In this document: positions 1-6,022 of the stretch, in pieces
How positions within the stretch are numbered: the first letter of the stretch is position 1
How the letters are laid out: each line of letters opens with the position of its first letter
Source: Planctomycetota bacterium
GTDB taxonomy: Bacteria > Planctomycetota > Phycisphaerae > Tepidisphaerales > Tepidisphaeraceae
Direction: 5' to 3'
Assembly: GCA_029777755.1 (NCBI GenBank)
Contig: JAKORQ010000309.1
Span: 1-7,136, forward strand
Length of the DNA stretch: 7,136 nucleotides
Made by a program: the position numbers and the translations under genes
Notes under the pieces: generated by a model
What the model was told of the DNA's origin: nothing
Database searches by the model: none
What the model saw: only the letters and a program-made list of their open reading frames with translations

Positions 1-912
1 CGTACCATGGTCGGGGCTGGTGCGGACGATTGGCAGGCCGATGGTCATGTTCACCGACTGGTCGAACGCCAGCAGCTTTACGGGGATAAGCCCCTGGTCG
101 TGGTACATCGCCAGCACGGCGTCAAACTCACCCTTAAGGGCGCGCAGGAAGATAGTGTCGGCAGGGAACGGCCCGTGGGCATCGATCCCCTGGTCGCGGG
201 CCATGAGCATGGCCGGCTTGATGATGCGATCCTCCTCATCCCCGAACTGTCCATTCTCCGAGGCATGCGGGTTAAGCCCGCACACCGCGATGCGTGGGTT
301 TGGAATGCCGAATGATTCCACGAGAGTGCGATGCAGCAACTCCAGCGGGTGGAAGACCGCGCCAATATTCAGCACGTTCCAGATCCCCATCAGTGGAACA
401 TGGATGGTGGCCAGCACGACCTTCAGCGGTCCGCCGGCGAACATCATGGCGTACTTGCGGGTGCCGGTCTTGTCAGCGAACAGCTCGGTGTGGCCGGGAT
501 ACTTGTAGCCAGCCAGCTTCCAGCTCTCCTTGGCGATTGGTGCTGTGACGACCGCATCCACCACGCCGTTCTTCGCGGCCTCGATGGCGTCGAGGCAGAA
601 GCGCATCGAAGCTTCGCCGCCGACCTGGGACGGGGCATGGATGGCATTGGAGAGGATGGAGTACTGGTCGTAATCGATCACCACCGCATCCAGGTCGTAG
701 CGACGGACAGAATCGGTATGTTGATCGCGCCACCAGAAGACGTCGATCTCGGCAAGGTCGGCCGCGTAGTGCAGCATCTCGTTGAGGCCGAAGATGAGGA
801 AGCGCGCACGGGCACGCAACTCGGGGTCGGCCAGTGACTTTACAATCACCTCGGCACCGATCCCGGCCGGGTCGCCCATGGTAATGGCAATTGTCGGTCG
901 GCTGTCGCTCAT
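1..912 (-). CDS. pdxA: 4-hydroxythreonine-4-phosphate dehydrogenase PdxA, 3' end cut by window edge
   Basis: PdxA oxidises 4-phosphohydroxy-L-threonine with NAD+ in the DXP-dependent branch of pyridoxal phosphate (vitamin B6) synthesis; it is a cytoplasmic, metal-dependent dimer. The 304 residues in the window read as PdxA throughout: N-terminal ITMGDPAGIGAEV (about residues 10-22), TAPIAKE (123-129), PGHTE (139-143), CGLNPHASENG (211-221) and MYHDQGLIPVKLLAFD (269-284), ending in SPDHGT at the edge. His171, His216 and His271 fall where the E. coli metal ligands (His166, His211, His266) are expected. Family members are about 330 residues, so only the last 25 or so are missing. The ATG at 912 is preceded by GAGGTG two bases away, a usable ribosome binding site. 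It lies 73 bp downstream of ribE on the same strand, so the two probably share a transcript. Identification is firm; substrate-shifted PdxA2 paralogues exist, but nothing here suggests one. Confidence 0.95.
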   Translation of the reverse strand, partial: MSDSRPTIAITMGDPAGIGAEVIVKSLADPELRARARFLIFGLNEMLHYAADLAEIDVFWWRDQHTDSVRRYDLDAVVIDYDQYSILSNAIHAPSQVGGEASMRFCLDAIEAAKNGVVDAVVTAPIAKESWKLAGYKYPGHTELFADKTGTRKYAMMFAGGPLKVVLATIHVPLMGIWNVLNIGAVFHPLELLHRTLVESFGIPNPRIAVCGLNPHASENGQFGDEEDRIIKPAMLMARDQGIDAHGPFPADTIFLRALKGEFDAVLAMYHDQGLIPVKLLAFDQSVNMTIGLPIVRTSPDHGT

Positions 913-985
913 CACACCTCGAAAAAAGCATCAGGCTGCCATAGGAGAGTTTACGCCGCCAGCAGCACAAAAAGAGAGCCGTGCA

Positions 986-1585
986 TCACTGGATGCCACG
1001 TGCCTCCAGCCAAGCGACGATATGCTTGGAGACGATGTCGGCTTCGAGGTTGAATGGCCAGCCCAGCGGTCGGTCGCCGATGGTGGTGAGCTCGAGTGTC
1101 GTGGGGATCAGGGCGACCTCGAAACTCTCGGCGTTGTTCTTGACGGCCGCTATGGTGAGCGAAACGCCATCGACCGCGACCGAGCCCTTGTGGACTAGAT
1201 ACTTGCGGAGATGCTCGGGCGGGCAGATCTCCAGCCGCACTTCCTCAGGAGTGCGGGTGATATTAACCAGCTCGGCCGTACCATCCACATGGCCCTGCAC
1301 GAAATGGCCATCCAGGCGATCCCCGACGCGAAGGGCCCGCTCGACGTTTACATGGTCACCGGCCTTGAGTCTGCCGAGGTTGGTCTTGTCCAGCGTCTCC
1401 TTGATAACGTCAAAGCCGATGCGTTCGGCGTTAAACTCGGCTATGGTGAGGCAGCACCCGTTGACTGCGATTGACTCGCCATGGCCCAGATCTGTCCATG
1501 TGTTGGCGATCCAGATACGCCATGCCATGGGCTTTTGGACAATCTCGAGGACAGGCACATGTTTTTCGACAATTCCGGTGAACAT
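986..1585 (-). CDS. ribE: Riboflavin synthase, alpha chain (RibE)
   Basis: Riboflavin synthase converts two molecules of 6,7-dimethyl-8-ribityllumazine into riboflavin and a pyrimidinedione, the last step of vitamin B2 synthesis, in the cytoplasm. The 199-residue product shows the two tandem lumazine-binding barrels. Barrel 1 starts with MFTGIVE and has VNGCCLTI (41-48) and KETLDKTNLG (62-71). Barrel 2 has GHFVQGHVDGTAE (93-105), KGSVAVDGVSLTI (133-145) and IPTTLELTTIG (160-170). His94, His99, Ser142 and Asp183 sit in the conserved active-site motifs. The frame is open for 69 codons upstream, but MFTGIVE is the near-universal N-terminus, so the ATG at 1585 is chosen. No clear Shine-Dalgarno sequence precedes it (upstream bases read TTATCCGAC). 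The tail is short compared with the roughly 210 residues of E. coli. It precedes pdxA on the same strand; FMN made from its product is also the cofactor of the PdxH step of B6 synthesis, so the pairing makes metabolic sense. No FMN riboswitch pattern was seen upstream. Confidence 0.95.
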   Translation of the reverse strand: MFTGIVEKHVPVLEIVQKPMAWRIWIANTWTDLGHGESIAVNGCCLTIAEFNAERIGFDVIKETLDKTNLGRLKAGDHVNVERALRVGDRLDGHFVQGHVDGTAELVNITRTPEEVRLEICPPEHLRKYLVHKGSVAVDGVSLTIAAVKNNAESFEVALIPTTLELTTIGDRPLGWPFNLEADIVSKHIVAWLEARGIQ

Positions 1586-1630
1586 GTCGGATAAGGTATT
1601 CTGCAGACGGTGGAATGCAACGGAGGCCGG

Positions 1631-1987
1631 ATGGACGACTGGATTGATCAAGCCCTGAGCGGCAATGCGCGGGAAGTACCACTGGGGCCGCCACAGTCGG
1701 CCAGGCTGGCCGCCAGTCGCTGCGACGACGTCGTAGCGCAGTTGACGGAGAAGATCCGCACCTGGTGCCGCGAACAGGGGATGCAGCCTCATCCGGCGCT
1801 TGACATCGTGGCTAGCGTAGCGTTGGCGCTTGCGGCCGGGGGGATGGGGATAGGGCCGGGGTTCTACGATGAGATGATGCGACGCTCCCGCGCCCAGGAT
1901 ACCCCCGATGGCGCACTGGGGCTTGGCGACGCAGCCAGCCAGGTGATCGAGTATCTATCGTCTGCCACGCCTCCGCTGGAACCGTGA
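1631..1987 (+). CDS. Hypothetical protein of 118 residues, family not recognised
   Basis: I do not recognise this protein. The case for a real gene is a GGAGG at 1622-1626 placed four bases before the ATG at 1631, a fully open 118-codon frame with ordinary codon choice for this GC-rich DNA, and a good fit in the gap: it starts 45 bp from the divergent ribE start and stops 16 bp before the convergent helicase stop. An earlier in-frame ATG at 1610 has no such ribosome binding site. The product has an acidic N-terminus (MDDW), a probable helix at about 28-49 with Cys31 and Cys46, a hydrophobic alanine/glycine-rich stretch at about 58-76 and a proline-rich end. The hydrophobic stretch is short and small-residue rich, so a buried helix is as likely as a membrane segment. 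No signal peptide is seen. It may be lineage-restricted. Little more can be said from sequence alone. Confidence 0.65.
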   Translation: MDDWIDQALSGNAREVPLGPPQSARLAASRCDDVVAQLTEKIRTWCREQGMQPHPALDIVASVALALAAGGMGIGPGFYDEMMRRSRAQDTPDGALGLGDAASQVIEYLSSATPPLEP

Positions 1988-2003
1988 GCGACGCGCCCGG
2001 ACA

Positions 2004-4385
2004 TCACGCCTCGTCCCAAAGCTCTTCCAGCGCCTGGTCGGTGGACTGCGGATCCACTTCGCGGCAGGCGGCCGCGATCGGCTCGGAGATCTCGTCCAGG
2101 TGCTGCAGCCACAGGTCGCGATCCATGCCCGTCGGAGTCAATTGGGCAAACTCGTCACAAAGCAGGATCAGGCGCAGCAGGTGCTTAAAGACTATCCCTT
2201 CCTGCTTGATCAGGTCGCGGGCGCGGACGAAGGCATCGAAATCGCCGCCGGAGTCGAGTAGGTCGCCGGCCGCCCATACGGGAGTGATGAACAGTCCGCC
2301 GGCGTGATCGACATTGCTCTCAAACACCATGCGCATCTTCTGTGCCAGCGGGATGGGGTACTTGCGCAGCTCCGGCGGCAGGTCACTCTGGTCGGCCGGC
2401 GGATACAGATCCTCGACCGTGGCCAAGCCACTGGTGAGGATGGCGGGATCGAGCACTTCGCTGGCCAGCGGCCCAGGAGGCAGACGGTCCGGCCACGGGA
2501 CCCTTACCGCTTTGGCGACCGATCCGGGCATGGCCAGCAGACTCTCCAGGATCTGGATCAGCTCCTTCTGGTCTGCCCTGGCGAGATGATCCATCAGGTA
2601 AACGCCGTAGAGCGGGTGTACGGCACGGAAGACCATCAACTGCTTGAGCTTCTCGGTAGGGACAGCGCGCACAGGCTCATATGGGGAGGGATTCTCCTCG
2701 GGCACAGAGGCCTTTGGAGTGGGGGATGATGCAGCGGCATCCCCCAGCTTCAGCTTGCCCAGCAACGCGCTGATGTCCTGTGGCGAATCATCCTCTTCCT
2801 CCGAGTCGTCGGCCGGTGGTGCGACTGGAGCTGGTGGCTCGGCGCCGGGGACAACGGAGTGCTGCCATGCTTCCGGCGGCGCGGGATCCAGCATGACGAT
2901 CCCCATCCGGTGCAGCGTGATCAGCATGCGGTTCAGCCGCTTCAGTTCCGCGCGAATCTGCGGCGCATCCATGAGGCGTCGCTGTATCACATGGCGGATC
3001 GGCTCCACCTCAGGATTGGCATCCAGCAGGTAGGCCAGCCAGCGCCAGGTGAGGTTCCCCTTGCTGGAGAGTTTCACCGGTGGGGCGGATTGCAGCTTGG
3101 TGAACTGCTCGGGGTTCCAGTAGGTGACGTTGGATCGGCGTGTCGGCTTTTTCTTCAGTAGCGCCTTCTTGGCCGCGAGCACCTTGACGTCTTTCGCATC
3201 GTCCGGGATGGAGTCGTACTTCTCCTGCCAGCGCGCGATCTTCACGTCATCCTCATGCGCCAGCGCGAAGACATGCCCCTCGGTGTCGTATTGCGGCCGG
3301 CCGGCCCGGCCAAACATTTGCTGGGCCGAACTCGCGTCGATCAGACGCTTCTTGTCCCTGGGACCCTTGACGAGGGTAGTCATCACAACCGACCGGGCGG
3401 GCAGATTCAGGCCCGCTGCCAGCGTTTCCGTGCAGACGCAGATCGGCAGCAACTTCTCCTGGAAGAGCATCTCAACTACCCGGCGATAGCGAGGCAGTAT
3501 GCCCGCATGATGGATGCCTATACCGCGGGTGAGGAAGGTGCGCAGCTTGTTTCCCGACCCGACGGAAAAGTCGAAATCCTCCAAACGCTCCAGCAGCGCA
3601 TCTCGCTGTCCCTCGGCGAAGATGTCACGTCCCTTCAGGACTTCCGCCGTGCTCCAGCAGACTTCGCGGTCAAAGCAGAAGACCAACGCCGGCGTCTTTC
3701 GCGTGGCTTCATCGCCCCGGGCGGCCTTCTCGAGGAAGTCTGGCAGTATCTCGTCGCCTATCCAGTGAAAGTGCAGCGGTACCTTGCGCTCCTTGCCCTC
3801 GATCAGCTTGACGTTGCGATCGAGGCTGCGCGACATCCATCTTACAAACTCGTCGGCCGCCCCCACGGTGGCCGACAGCAGCATGACGCGGATGTGCCTT
3901 GGCAACAGCGACAGCGACAGTTCCCACACGATGCCGCGCTGCGGCTCGTTAAAATTGTGGAACTCGTCCATCACCACCGCGCCAACTTCGCTGAAGTCGA
4001 AAGCCTCCGGGTGCAGCAGGCGATTGAGCAGGACTTCTGCCACCACTACCTTGATCTGGGCATCGGGGTTGACGGTGCGGTTTCCCGTGACCAGCCCTAC
4101 ACGGTCGCGCGAGTATCCCCAGCGCTCCACCGTATCCTGGAACTCCAGCAGCTTCTGGTCGGTAAGGGCGATCAGCGGGGTGGAGTAATAGACGATCCTG
4201 TCGGTCTTCAGCCCCTCGTAGATGGCGGCCTCGGCCACCAGGGTCTTGCCGGTGCCGGTGGGTGCGGAAAGCAGAATTCCCTCTTCCGACTCCGCCCATG
4301 CACACAGCGCCTCCTCCTGCACCGGGTAGGGGGTGTAGGGCAGAGTCTCCATGTACTCCAGGATCAGTTCTTCACGCGAGATCAT
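2004..4385 (-). CDS. Ski2-like superfamily 2 DExH-box helicase, 793 residues
   Basis: An ATP-dependent superfamily 2 helicase resembling the Ski2/Mtr4 group, which unwinds RNA for 3'-5' decay in eukaryotes; the bacterial role is not well established. Motifs in order: SAPTGTGKT (Walker A, 40-48), STPLIALTDQK (Ia, 68-78), TGNRT (100-104), AEVLLNRLL (116-124), DEFHNFNEPQRGIVWE (DExH box, 140-155), LLSATVGAADEFVRWM (III, 169-184), VFCFDR (IV, 235-240), GIGIHHAGILPRYRRVVE (288-305), TETLAAGLNLPARSVVMT (V, 319-336) and QMFGRAGRPQYDTEG (VI, 356-370). The DEFH box with RGIVWE after it, and the HHAG plus NLPAR blocks, are typical of Ski2-like enzymes rather than DEAD-box proteins. A helical, possibly winged-helix region follows (about 385-505), then a low-complexity Pro/Ala/Ser linker with an acidic run DDSEEEDD (about 511-570), then an unassigned C-terminal domain (575-793) with QEGIVFKHLLRLILLCDEF (728-746). 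The ATG at 4385 has only a weak AGG near it, held in a hairpin. It follows the OsmC gene by 85 bp. All ATPase motifs look intact. Confidence 0.9.
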   Translation of the reverse strand: MISREELILEYMETLPYTPYPVQEEALCAWAESEEGILLSAPTGTGKTLVAEAAIYEGLKTDRIVYYSTPLIALTDQKLLEFQDTVERWGYSRDRVGLVTGNRTVNPDAQIKVVVAEVLLNRLLHPEAFDFSEVGAVVMDEFHNFNEPQRGIVWELSLSLLPRHIRVMLLSATVGAADEFVRWMSRSLDRNVKLIEGKERKVPLHFHWIGDEILPDFLEKAARGDEATRKTPALVFCFDREVCWSTAEVLKGRDIFAEGQRDALLERLEDFDFSVGSGNKLRTFLTRGIGIHHAGILPRYRRVVEMLFQEKLLPICVCTETLAAGLNLPARSVVMTTLVKGPRDKKRLIDASSAQQMFGRAGRPQYDTEGHVFALAHEDDVKIARWQEKYDSIPDDAKDVKVLAAKKALLKKKPTRRSNVTYWNPEQFTKLQSAPPVKLSSKGNLTWRWLAYLLDANPEVEPIRHVIQRRLMDAPQIRAELKRLNRMLITLHRMGIVMLDPAPPEAWQHSVVPGAEPPAPVAPPADDSEEEDDSPQDISALLGKLKLGDAAASSPTPKASVPEENPSPYEPVRAVPTEKLKQLMVFRAVHPLYGVYLMDHLARADQKELIQILESLLAMPGSVAKAVRVPWPDRLPPGPLASEVLDPAILTSGLATVEDLYPPADQSDLPPELRKYPIPLAQKMRMVFESNVDHAGGLFITPVWAAGDLLDSGGDFDAFVRARDLIKQEGIVFKHLLRLILLCDEFAQLTPTGMDRDLWLQHLDEISEPIAAACREVDPQSTDQALEELWDEA

Positions 4386-4416
4386 TCGCCTGTGGGTTTT
4401 ACCCGTGGGCAGGCGA
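4386..4416 (-). promoter_or_regulatory. Hairpin immediately upstream of the helicase start codon
   Basis: TCGCCTG (4386-4392) is complementary to CAGGCGA (4410-4416), and inside it GGGT (4394-4397) pairs with ACCC (4401-4404) around a TTT loop, with a 1/5-base internal loop. In the minus-strand mRNA the 3' arm, containing the only Shine-Dalgarno-like bases (AGG), touches the helicase ATG. Folding would hide the start site. It lacks a U-run, so it is not a good intrinsic terminator for the upstream OsmC gene. The pairing is seen directly; a regulatory role is inferred. Confidence 0.5.
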
Positions 4417-4428
4417 TAGGCAATGGCG

Positions 4429-4441
4429 TGAATCTGATTCA
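4429..4441. repeat. 13-base perfect dyad TGAATC-T-GATTCA
   Basis: A perfect inverted repeat with 6-base arms and a single central base, in the non-coding stretch between the OsmC stop and the helicase start. Its size and AT-rich content within GC-rich DNA are what a small dimeric repressor site would look like. No regulator is encoded nearby and no clear promoter overlaps it, so the operator role is only a suggestion. Confidence 0.3.
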
Positions 4442-4470
4442 GTATCGCTTTAGCTGAGGATTGGGCGGTG

Positions 4471-5025
4471 TCACTGCTCCTTTTCGATCTGGACCTGGAC
4501 GTTCACCGGCTGGGAGATGGTGTTGAACACGGGGGAGTACTGCGCCAGGGCCTTGATTTTGTCGGCAGGGGCGTCGGAGCGGACGCGCATCTTCACTCGG
4601 ATCGTGCTGAAACCGCGCGGCACGCTCTCGGAGAGGCCCATGAAGCCGCGAAGGTCGATGTCACCCTCGACTTCGGATGAGATAGATTCGATCTCGATCC
4701 CGCGGGCGGCCGCGTGTACCGCAAGCGTGGTCGTCAGGCAACCGGCCAGCCCGTGCAACAGATACTCAACCGGGTTGGCCGCCTCTTCCTTGCCGGTAAG
4801 CACGCGCGGCTCGCCGCAGTCCATCACATACGCCTCCGTGCGAGTCTGGTCTTCTGAACCTGCCCCATAGAAGTCCTTGATCTGCGAACGGTTTTGCGTG
4901 CCGCCCAGCCACTGGTTATGGGCGCGAAACTGAAAGCCGCCAAGCTGCGGATTGGCCTGGATGGCCTGGATCGTCTGCTGAAGGGCAGCGACATCGACAC
5001 CGTTAAGATTCTGAGTCTGCGTCAT
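4471..5025 (-). CDS. OsmC family protein, 184 residues
   Basis: OsmC/Ohr-fold proteins are small cytoplasmic dimers; classical members reduce organic hydroperoxides with two cysteines. The OsmC core is clear from about residue 60: NPVEYLLHGLAGCLTTTL (84-101), AARGIEIESISSEVEGDIDL (106-125), then the strand-rich segment GFSTIRVKMRV (138-148) and SPVFNTISQPVNVQVQI (164-180). Cys96 matches the first conserved OsmC cysteine. The second, usually found in a C-P-V segment near the C-terminus, is absent: here the segment reads YSPVFNTIS. A different cysteine, Cys70 (MDCGEP), lies N-terminal to Cys96. An N-terminal extension of about 45 residues precedes the core. The frame runs open upstream, but the ATG at 5025 has an excellent AAGGAG seven to eight bases ahead, which decides the start. 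It precedes the helicase on the same strand. Family placement is firm; peroxidase activity is doubtful given the changed cysteines. Confidence 0.9.
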   Translation of the reverse strand: MTQTQNLNGVDVAALQQTIQAIQANPQLGGFQFRAHNQWLGGTQNRSQIKDFYGAGSEDQTRTEAYVMDCGEPRVLTGKEEAANPVEYLLHGLAGCLTTTLAVHAAARGIEIESISSEVEGDIDLRGFMGLSESVPRGFSTIRVKMRVRSDAPADKIKALAQYSPVFNTISQPVNVQVQIEKEQ

Positions 5026-5090
5026 GGATGGTCTCCTTTCCGAGGCCGAGGAGAGACGCAAACATTGTGCCGGTATTCGGCAGAGCCTGA

Positions 5091-5394
5091 TCAACTGGGC
5101 TGGAGGTCAGCCATGCGCGCATGAAATTAAGCCAGATGGCCGAGGAGGAGTTGGCGATGCCGGTAGACGGCCAAGCTCCCGTCGTCGTGTCGCAAATCAC
5201 CAGCACCTGCAAGCGTGAGCAGGTGGGGGACAAGTGGGTCGCCGTGGGAAGCTCGGCCGTCCTACCGTCTGCCAAGCGCGATCGTGCCCAGAGAATTCAA
5301 CTACCTGCTCAATCCAGCTCATCCTGAGTTCACGAGCATCCAGGTTGGCGAGAAACAGCCCATCAGGCTCGATCCCCGGTTGATCAAGGCTTGA
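5091..5394 (+). pseudogene. Decayed RES-domain protein gene, 5'-truncated and frameshifted
   Basis: RES-domain proteins are mostly toxins that degrade NAD+, normally paired with an Xre/DUF2384 antitoxin. The last 42 codons (5266-5391, stop TGA at 5392-5394) read like a classic RES C-terminus: RLPSAIVPREF, then NYLLNPAHPEF, then a DPRLIKA end. The matching upstream part, VGDKWVAVGSSAVL, lies in a different frame, entered from ATG 5121. The two join if one base is removed near 5264 (GTC CT[A]C CGT), restoring AVL-RLPSAIVP. The upstream frame is closed by TGA at 5088-5090. Residues after it (TGLEVSHARM) may be a remnant of the central LEVLVH-like motif, but this is weak. The N-terminal half with the expected RWN motif is missing and the OsmC gene occupies that side. 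No antitoxin gene is present. A sequencing error could explain the frameshift but not the missing N-terminus. Confidence 0.75.
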
Positions 5395-5414
5395 GGTCGT
5401 CTCGAGAGGGGGTC

Positions 5415-5426
5415 AAAACAAATAAA
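5415..5426 (-). terminator. U-rich tract directly after tRNA-Thr
   Basis: Read on the minus strand, the bases after the tRNA discriminator are TTTATTTGTTTT. A U-rich run right after the stable tRNA fold could end transcription, but there is no separate GC-rich hairpin, so this is only a possible terminator. Confidence 0.3.
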
Positions 5427-5498
5427 AGCCGAAGATGGGAGTCGAACCCATAACCCCCGCTTTACGAAAGCGGTGCTCTGCCATTGAGCTACTTCGGC
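5427..5498 (-). tRNA. trnT: tRNA-Thr (anticodon CGU)
   Basis: A full cloverleaf can be drawn on the minus strand: acceptor GCCGAAG / CTTCGGC (5492-5498 and 5428-5434), D stem GCTC / GAGC with loop AATGGCA, anticodon stem CCGCT / AGCGG with loop TTCGTAA (5462-5468), five-base variable loop GGGTT, and T stem ATGGG / CCCAT with loop TTCGACT. The anticodon CGT (5464-5466 in plus-strand terms) reads the Thr codon ACG. The discriminator is U and CCA is not encoded. Length is 72 bases including the discriminator. Threonine identity is from the anticodon alone. Its 3' end faces the RES remnant. Confidence 0.95.
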
Positions 5499-5507
5499 AC
5501 GGTAGAA

Positions 5508-5537
5508 AACCGGCCCACCCGGTTGTCCGAGTGGGCC
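5508..5537 (-). promoter_or_regulatory. Two overlapping, mutually exclusive hairpins in the tRNA-Thr leader
   Basis: Hairpin B: GGCCCAC (5512-5518) pairs with GTGGGCC (5531-5537), with CGG / CCG inside (5520-5522 and 5527-5529), one C/A mismatch and a four-base loop. Hairpin A: AACCGG (5508-5513) pairs with CCGGTT (5519-5524) around a five-base loop. They share bases, so only one can form at a time. On the minus strand both are followed by TTTTCT or TTCT, so either could act as a weak terminator for the S30AE-like gene upstream, or as a folded 5' leader of pre-tRNA. The pairing is seen; the role is inferred. Confidence 0.5.
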
Positions 5538-5542
5538 AGAGG

Positions 5543-5571
5543 AATAAACACTATTTCACTACTTTTTTCAA
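5543..5571 (-). promoter_or_regulatory. Sigma-70-like promoter for tRNA-Thr
   Basis: On the minus strand TTGAAA (5566-5571, five of six consensus bases) is separated by exactly 17 bases from TTTATT (5543-5548, four of six). The expected start point is near 5536, at the top of the hairpin region and about 38 bases before the tRNA 5' end. The area is AT-rich compared with the surroundings. Confidence 0.5.
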
Positions 5572-5592
5572 GCCATCTGACACCCAACTGTC

Positions 5593-5883
5593 TCAACTCG
5601 CATTCAGTTGCAGACGCTGGCTGTGTAGTTGGGCGTATGCCGCGTGCACGACCCGTTTGCACGCATCCAGAACACTCGCCTGGCGCGCCCGACACGTGAA
5701 CGTCCCTGCTCCATCTTGCACATCGGCTCGTACCACGTACATATTGCCCGTCCTCTGGATCGTGAGCTTCATGACGAAGTTGCCGATCCTCTGGCCGATT
5801 CGCAGGGGGCGTCTCAGCCAGGCGTTGATCTGACGACGTTGAGAGGGCTTCAGCGACACATTACGAGAGACGAGCTCGATCAT
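5593..5883 (-). CDS. Short S30AE-like (HPF/RaiA-type) ribosome-associated protein, 96 residues
   Basis: Resembles hibernation-promoting factor / RaiA proteins, which bind the 30S decoding region and silence ribosomes in stationary phase. The pattern fits the single-domain S30AE fold: first strand IELVSRNVSL (2-11), helix PSQRRQINAWLRRPL (13-27), strands NFVMKLTIQRTG (35-46), MYVVRADVQD (48-57) and GTFTCRARQ (60-68), then helix VLDACKRVVHAAYAQLHSQR (71-90). It is strongly basic: about 16 Lys/Arg against four acidic residues, as expected of an rRNA binder. It lacks the C-terminal dimerisation domain of long HPF. The frame is open 23 codons further upstream, but ATG 5883 has AAAGGAG about six bases ahead, which decides the start. 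It is transcribed towards tRNA-Thr and away from aroK. Sequence signatures of this family are weak, so the assignment rests on pattern and charge; a structure comparison would settle it. Confidence 0.6.
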   Translation of the reverse strand: MIELVSRNVSLKPSQRRQINAWLRRPLRIGQRIGNFVMKLTIQRTGNMYVVRADVQDGAGTFTCRARQASVLDACKRVVHAAYAQLHSQRLQLNAS

Positions 5884-5992
5884 CTGACTCTCCTTTCGTC
5901 TTGGGCGCGACGCACGCCCGGGAGTTGTTCTCCGCATTGTCCCAGAACTCAACGCTGCGAGGGGAGATCAAAAAACCAGACCGGCGACATGT

Positions 5993-6010
5993 CTGTGGCC
6001 ACGGTCACAG
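5993..6010. promoter_or_regulatory. CRP/FNR-type palindrome upstream of aroK
   Basis: CTGTGG-N6-TCACAG has 6-base arms with one mismatch and matches nine of ten bases of the CRP-like half-sites TGTGA-N6-TCACA. It lies in the 175 bp between the divergent S30AE-like gene and aroK, centred about 57 bp before the aroK ATG. No CRP-family gene is in the window, so binding is speculative. Confidence 0.3.
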
Positions 6011-6022
6011 AAAGTGGCGATT

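Noticed and set aside
1586..1792. A 69-residue N-terminal extension of riboflavin synthase
   Set aside because: The family starts at MFTGIVE. The extension overlaps the small plus-strand gene with its own GGAGG and has no family similarity that I can see.
1586..1800. FMN riboswitch upstream of ribE
   Set aside because: The region is mostly occupied by the divergent small gene and shows none of the conserved RFN blocks.
3255..4457. A 400-codon open frame on the plus strand across the helicase gene
   Set aside because: It lies antisense to a helicase whose every motif is intact. Its product shows no recognisable domain, and long antisense frames are common in GC-rich genes.
5064..5094. A promoter for the OsmC gene, TTGATC and CACAAT on the minus strand
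   Set aside because: Each element matches only four of six bases and the spacing is 19, so the match is too weak to annotate.
5003..5275. A 90-codon open frame on the minus strand over the RES remnant and the OsmC start
   Set aside because: It overlaps the well-supported OsmC start in another frame, has no ribosome binding site or family features, and is antisense to the RES signature.
5041..5498. Attachment-site repeats from an integrated element at tRNA-Thr
   Set aside because: No second copy of the tRNA 3' end, integrase gene or transposase fragment is seen nearby; short GCCGAGG repeats are too small to count.
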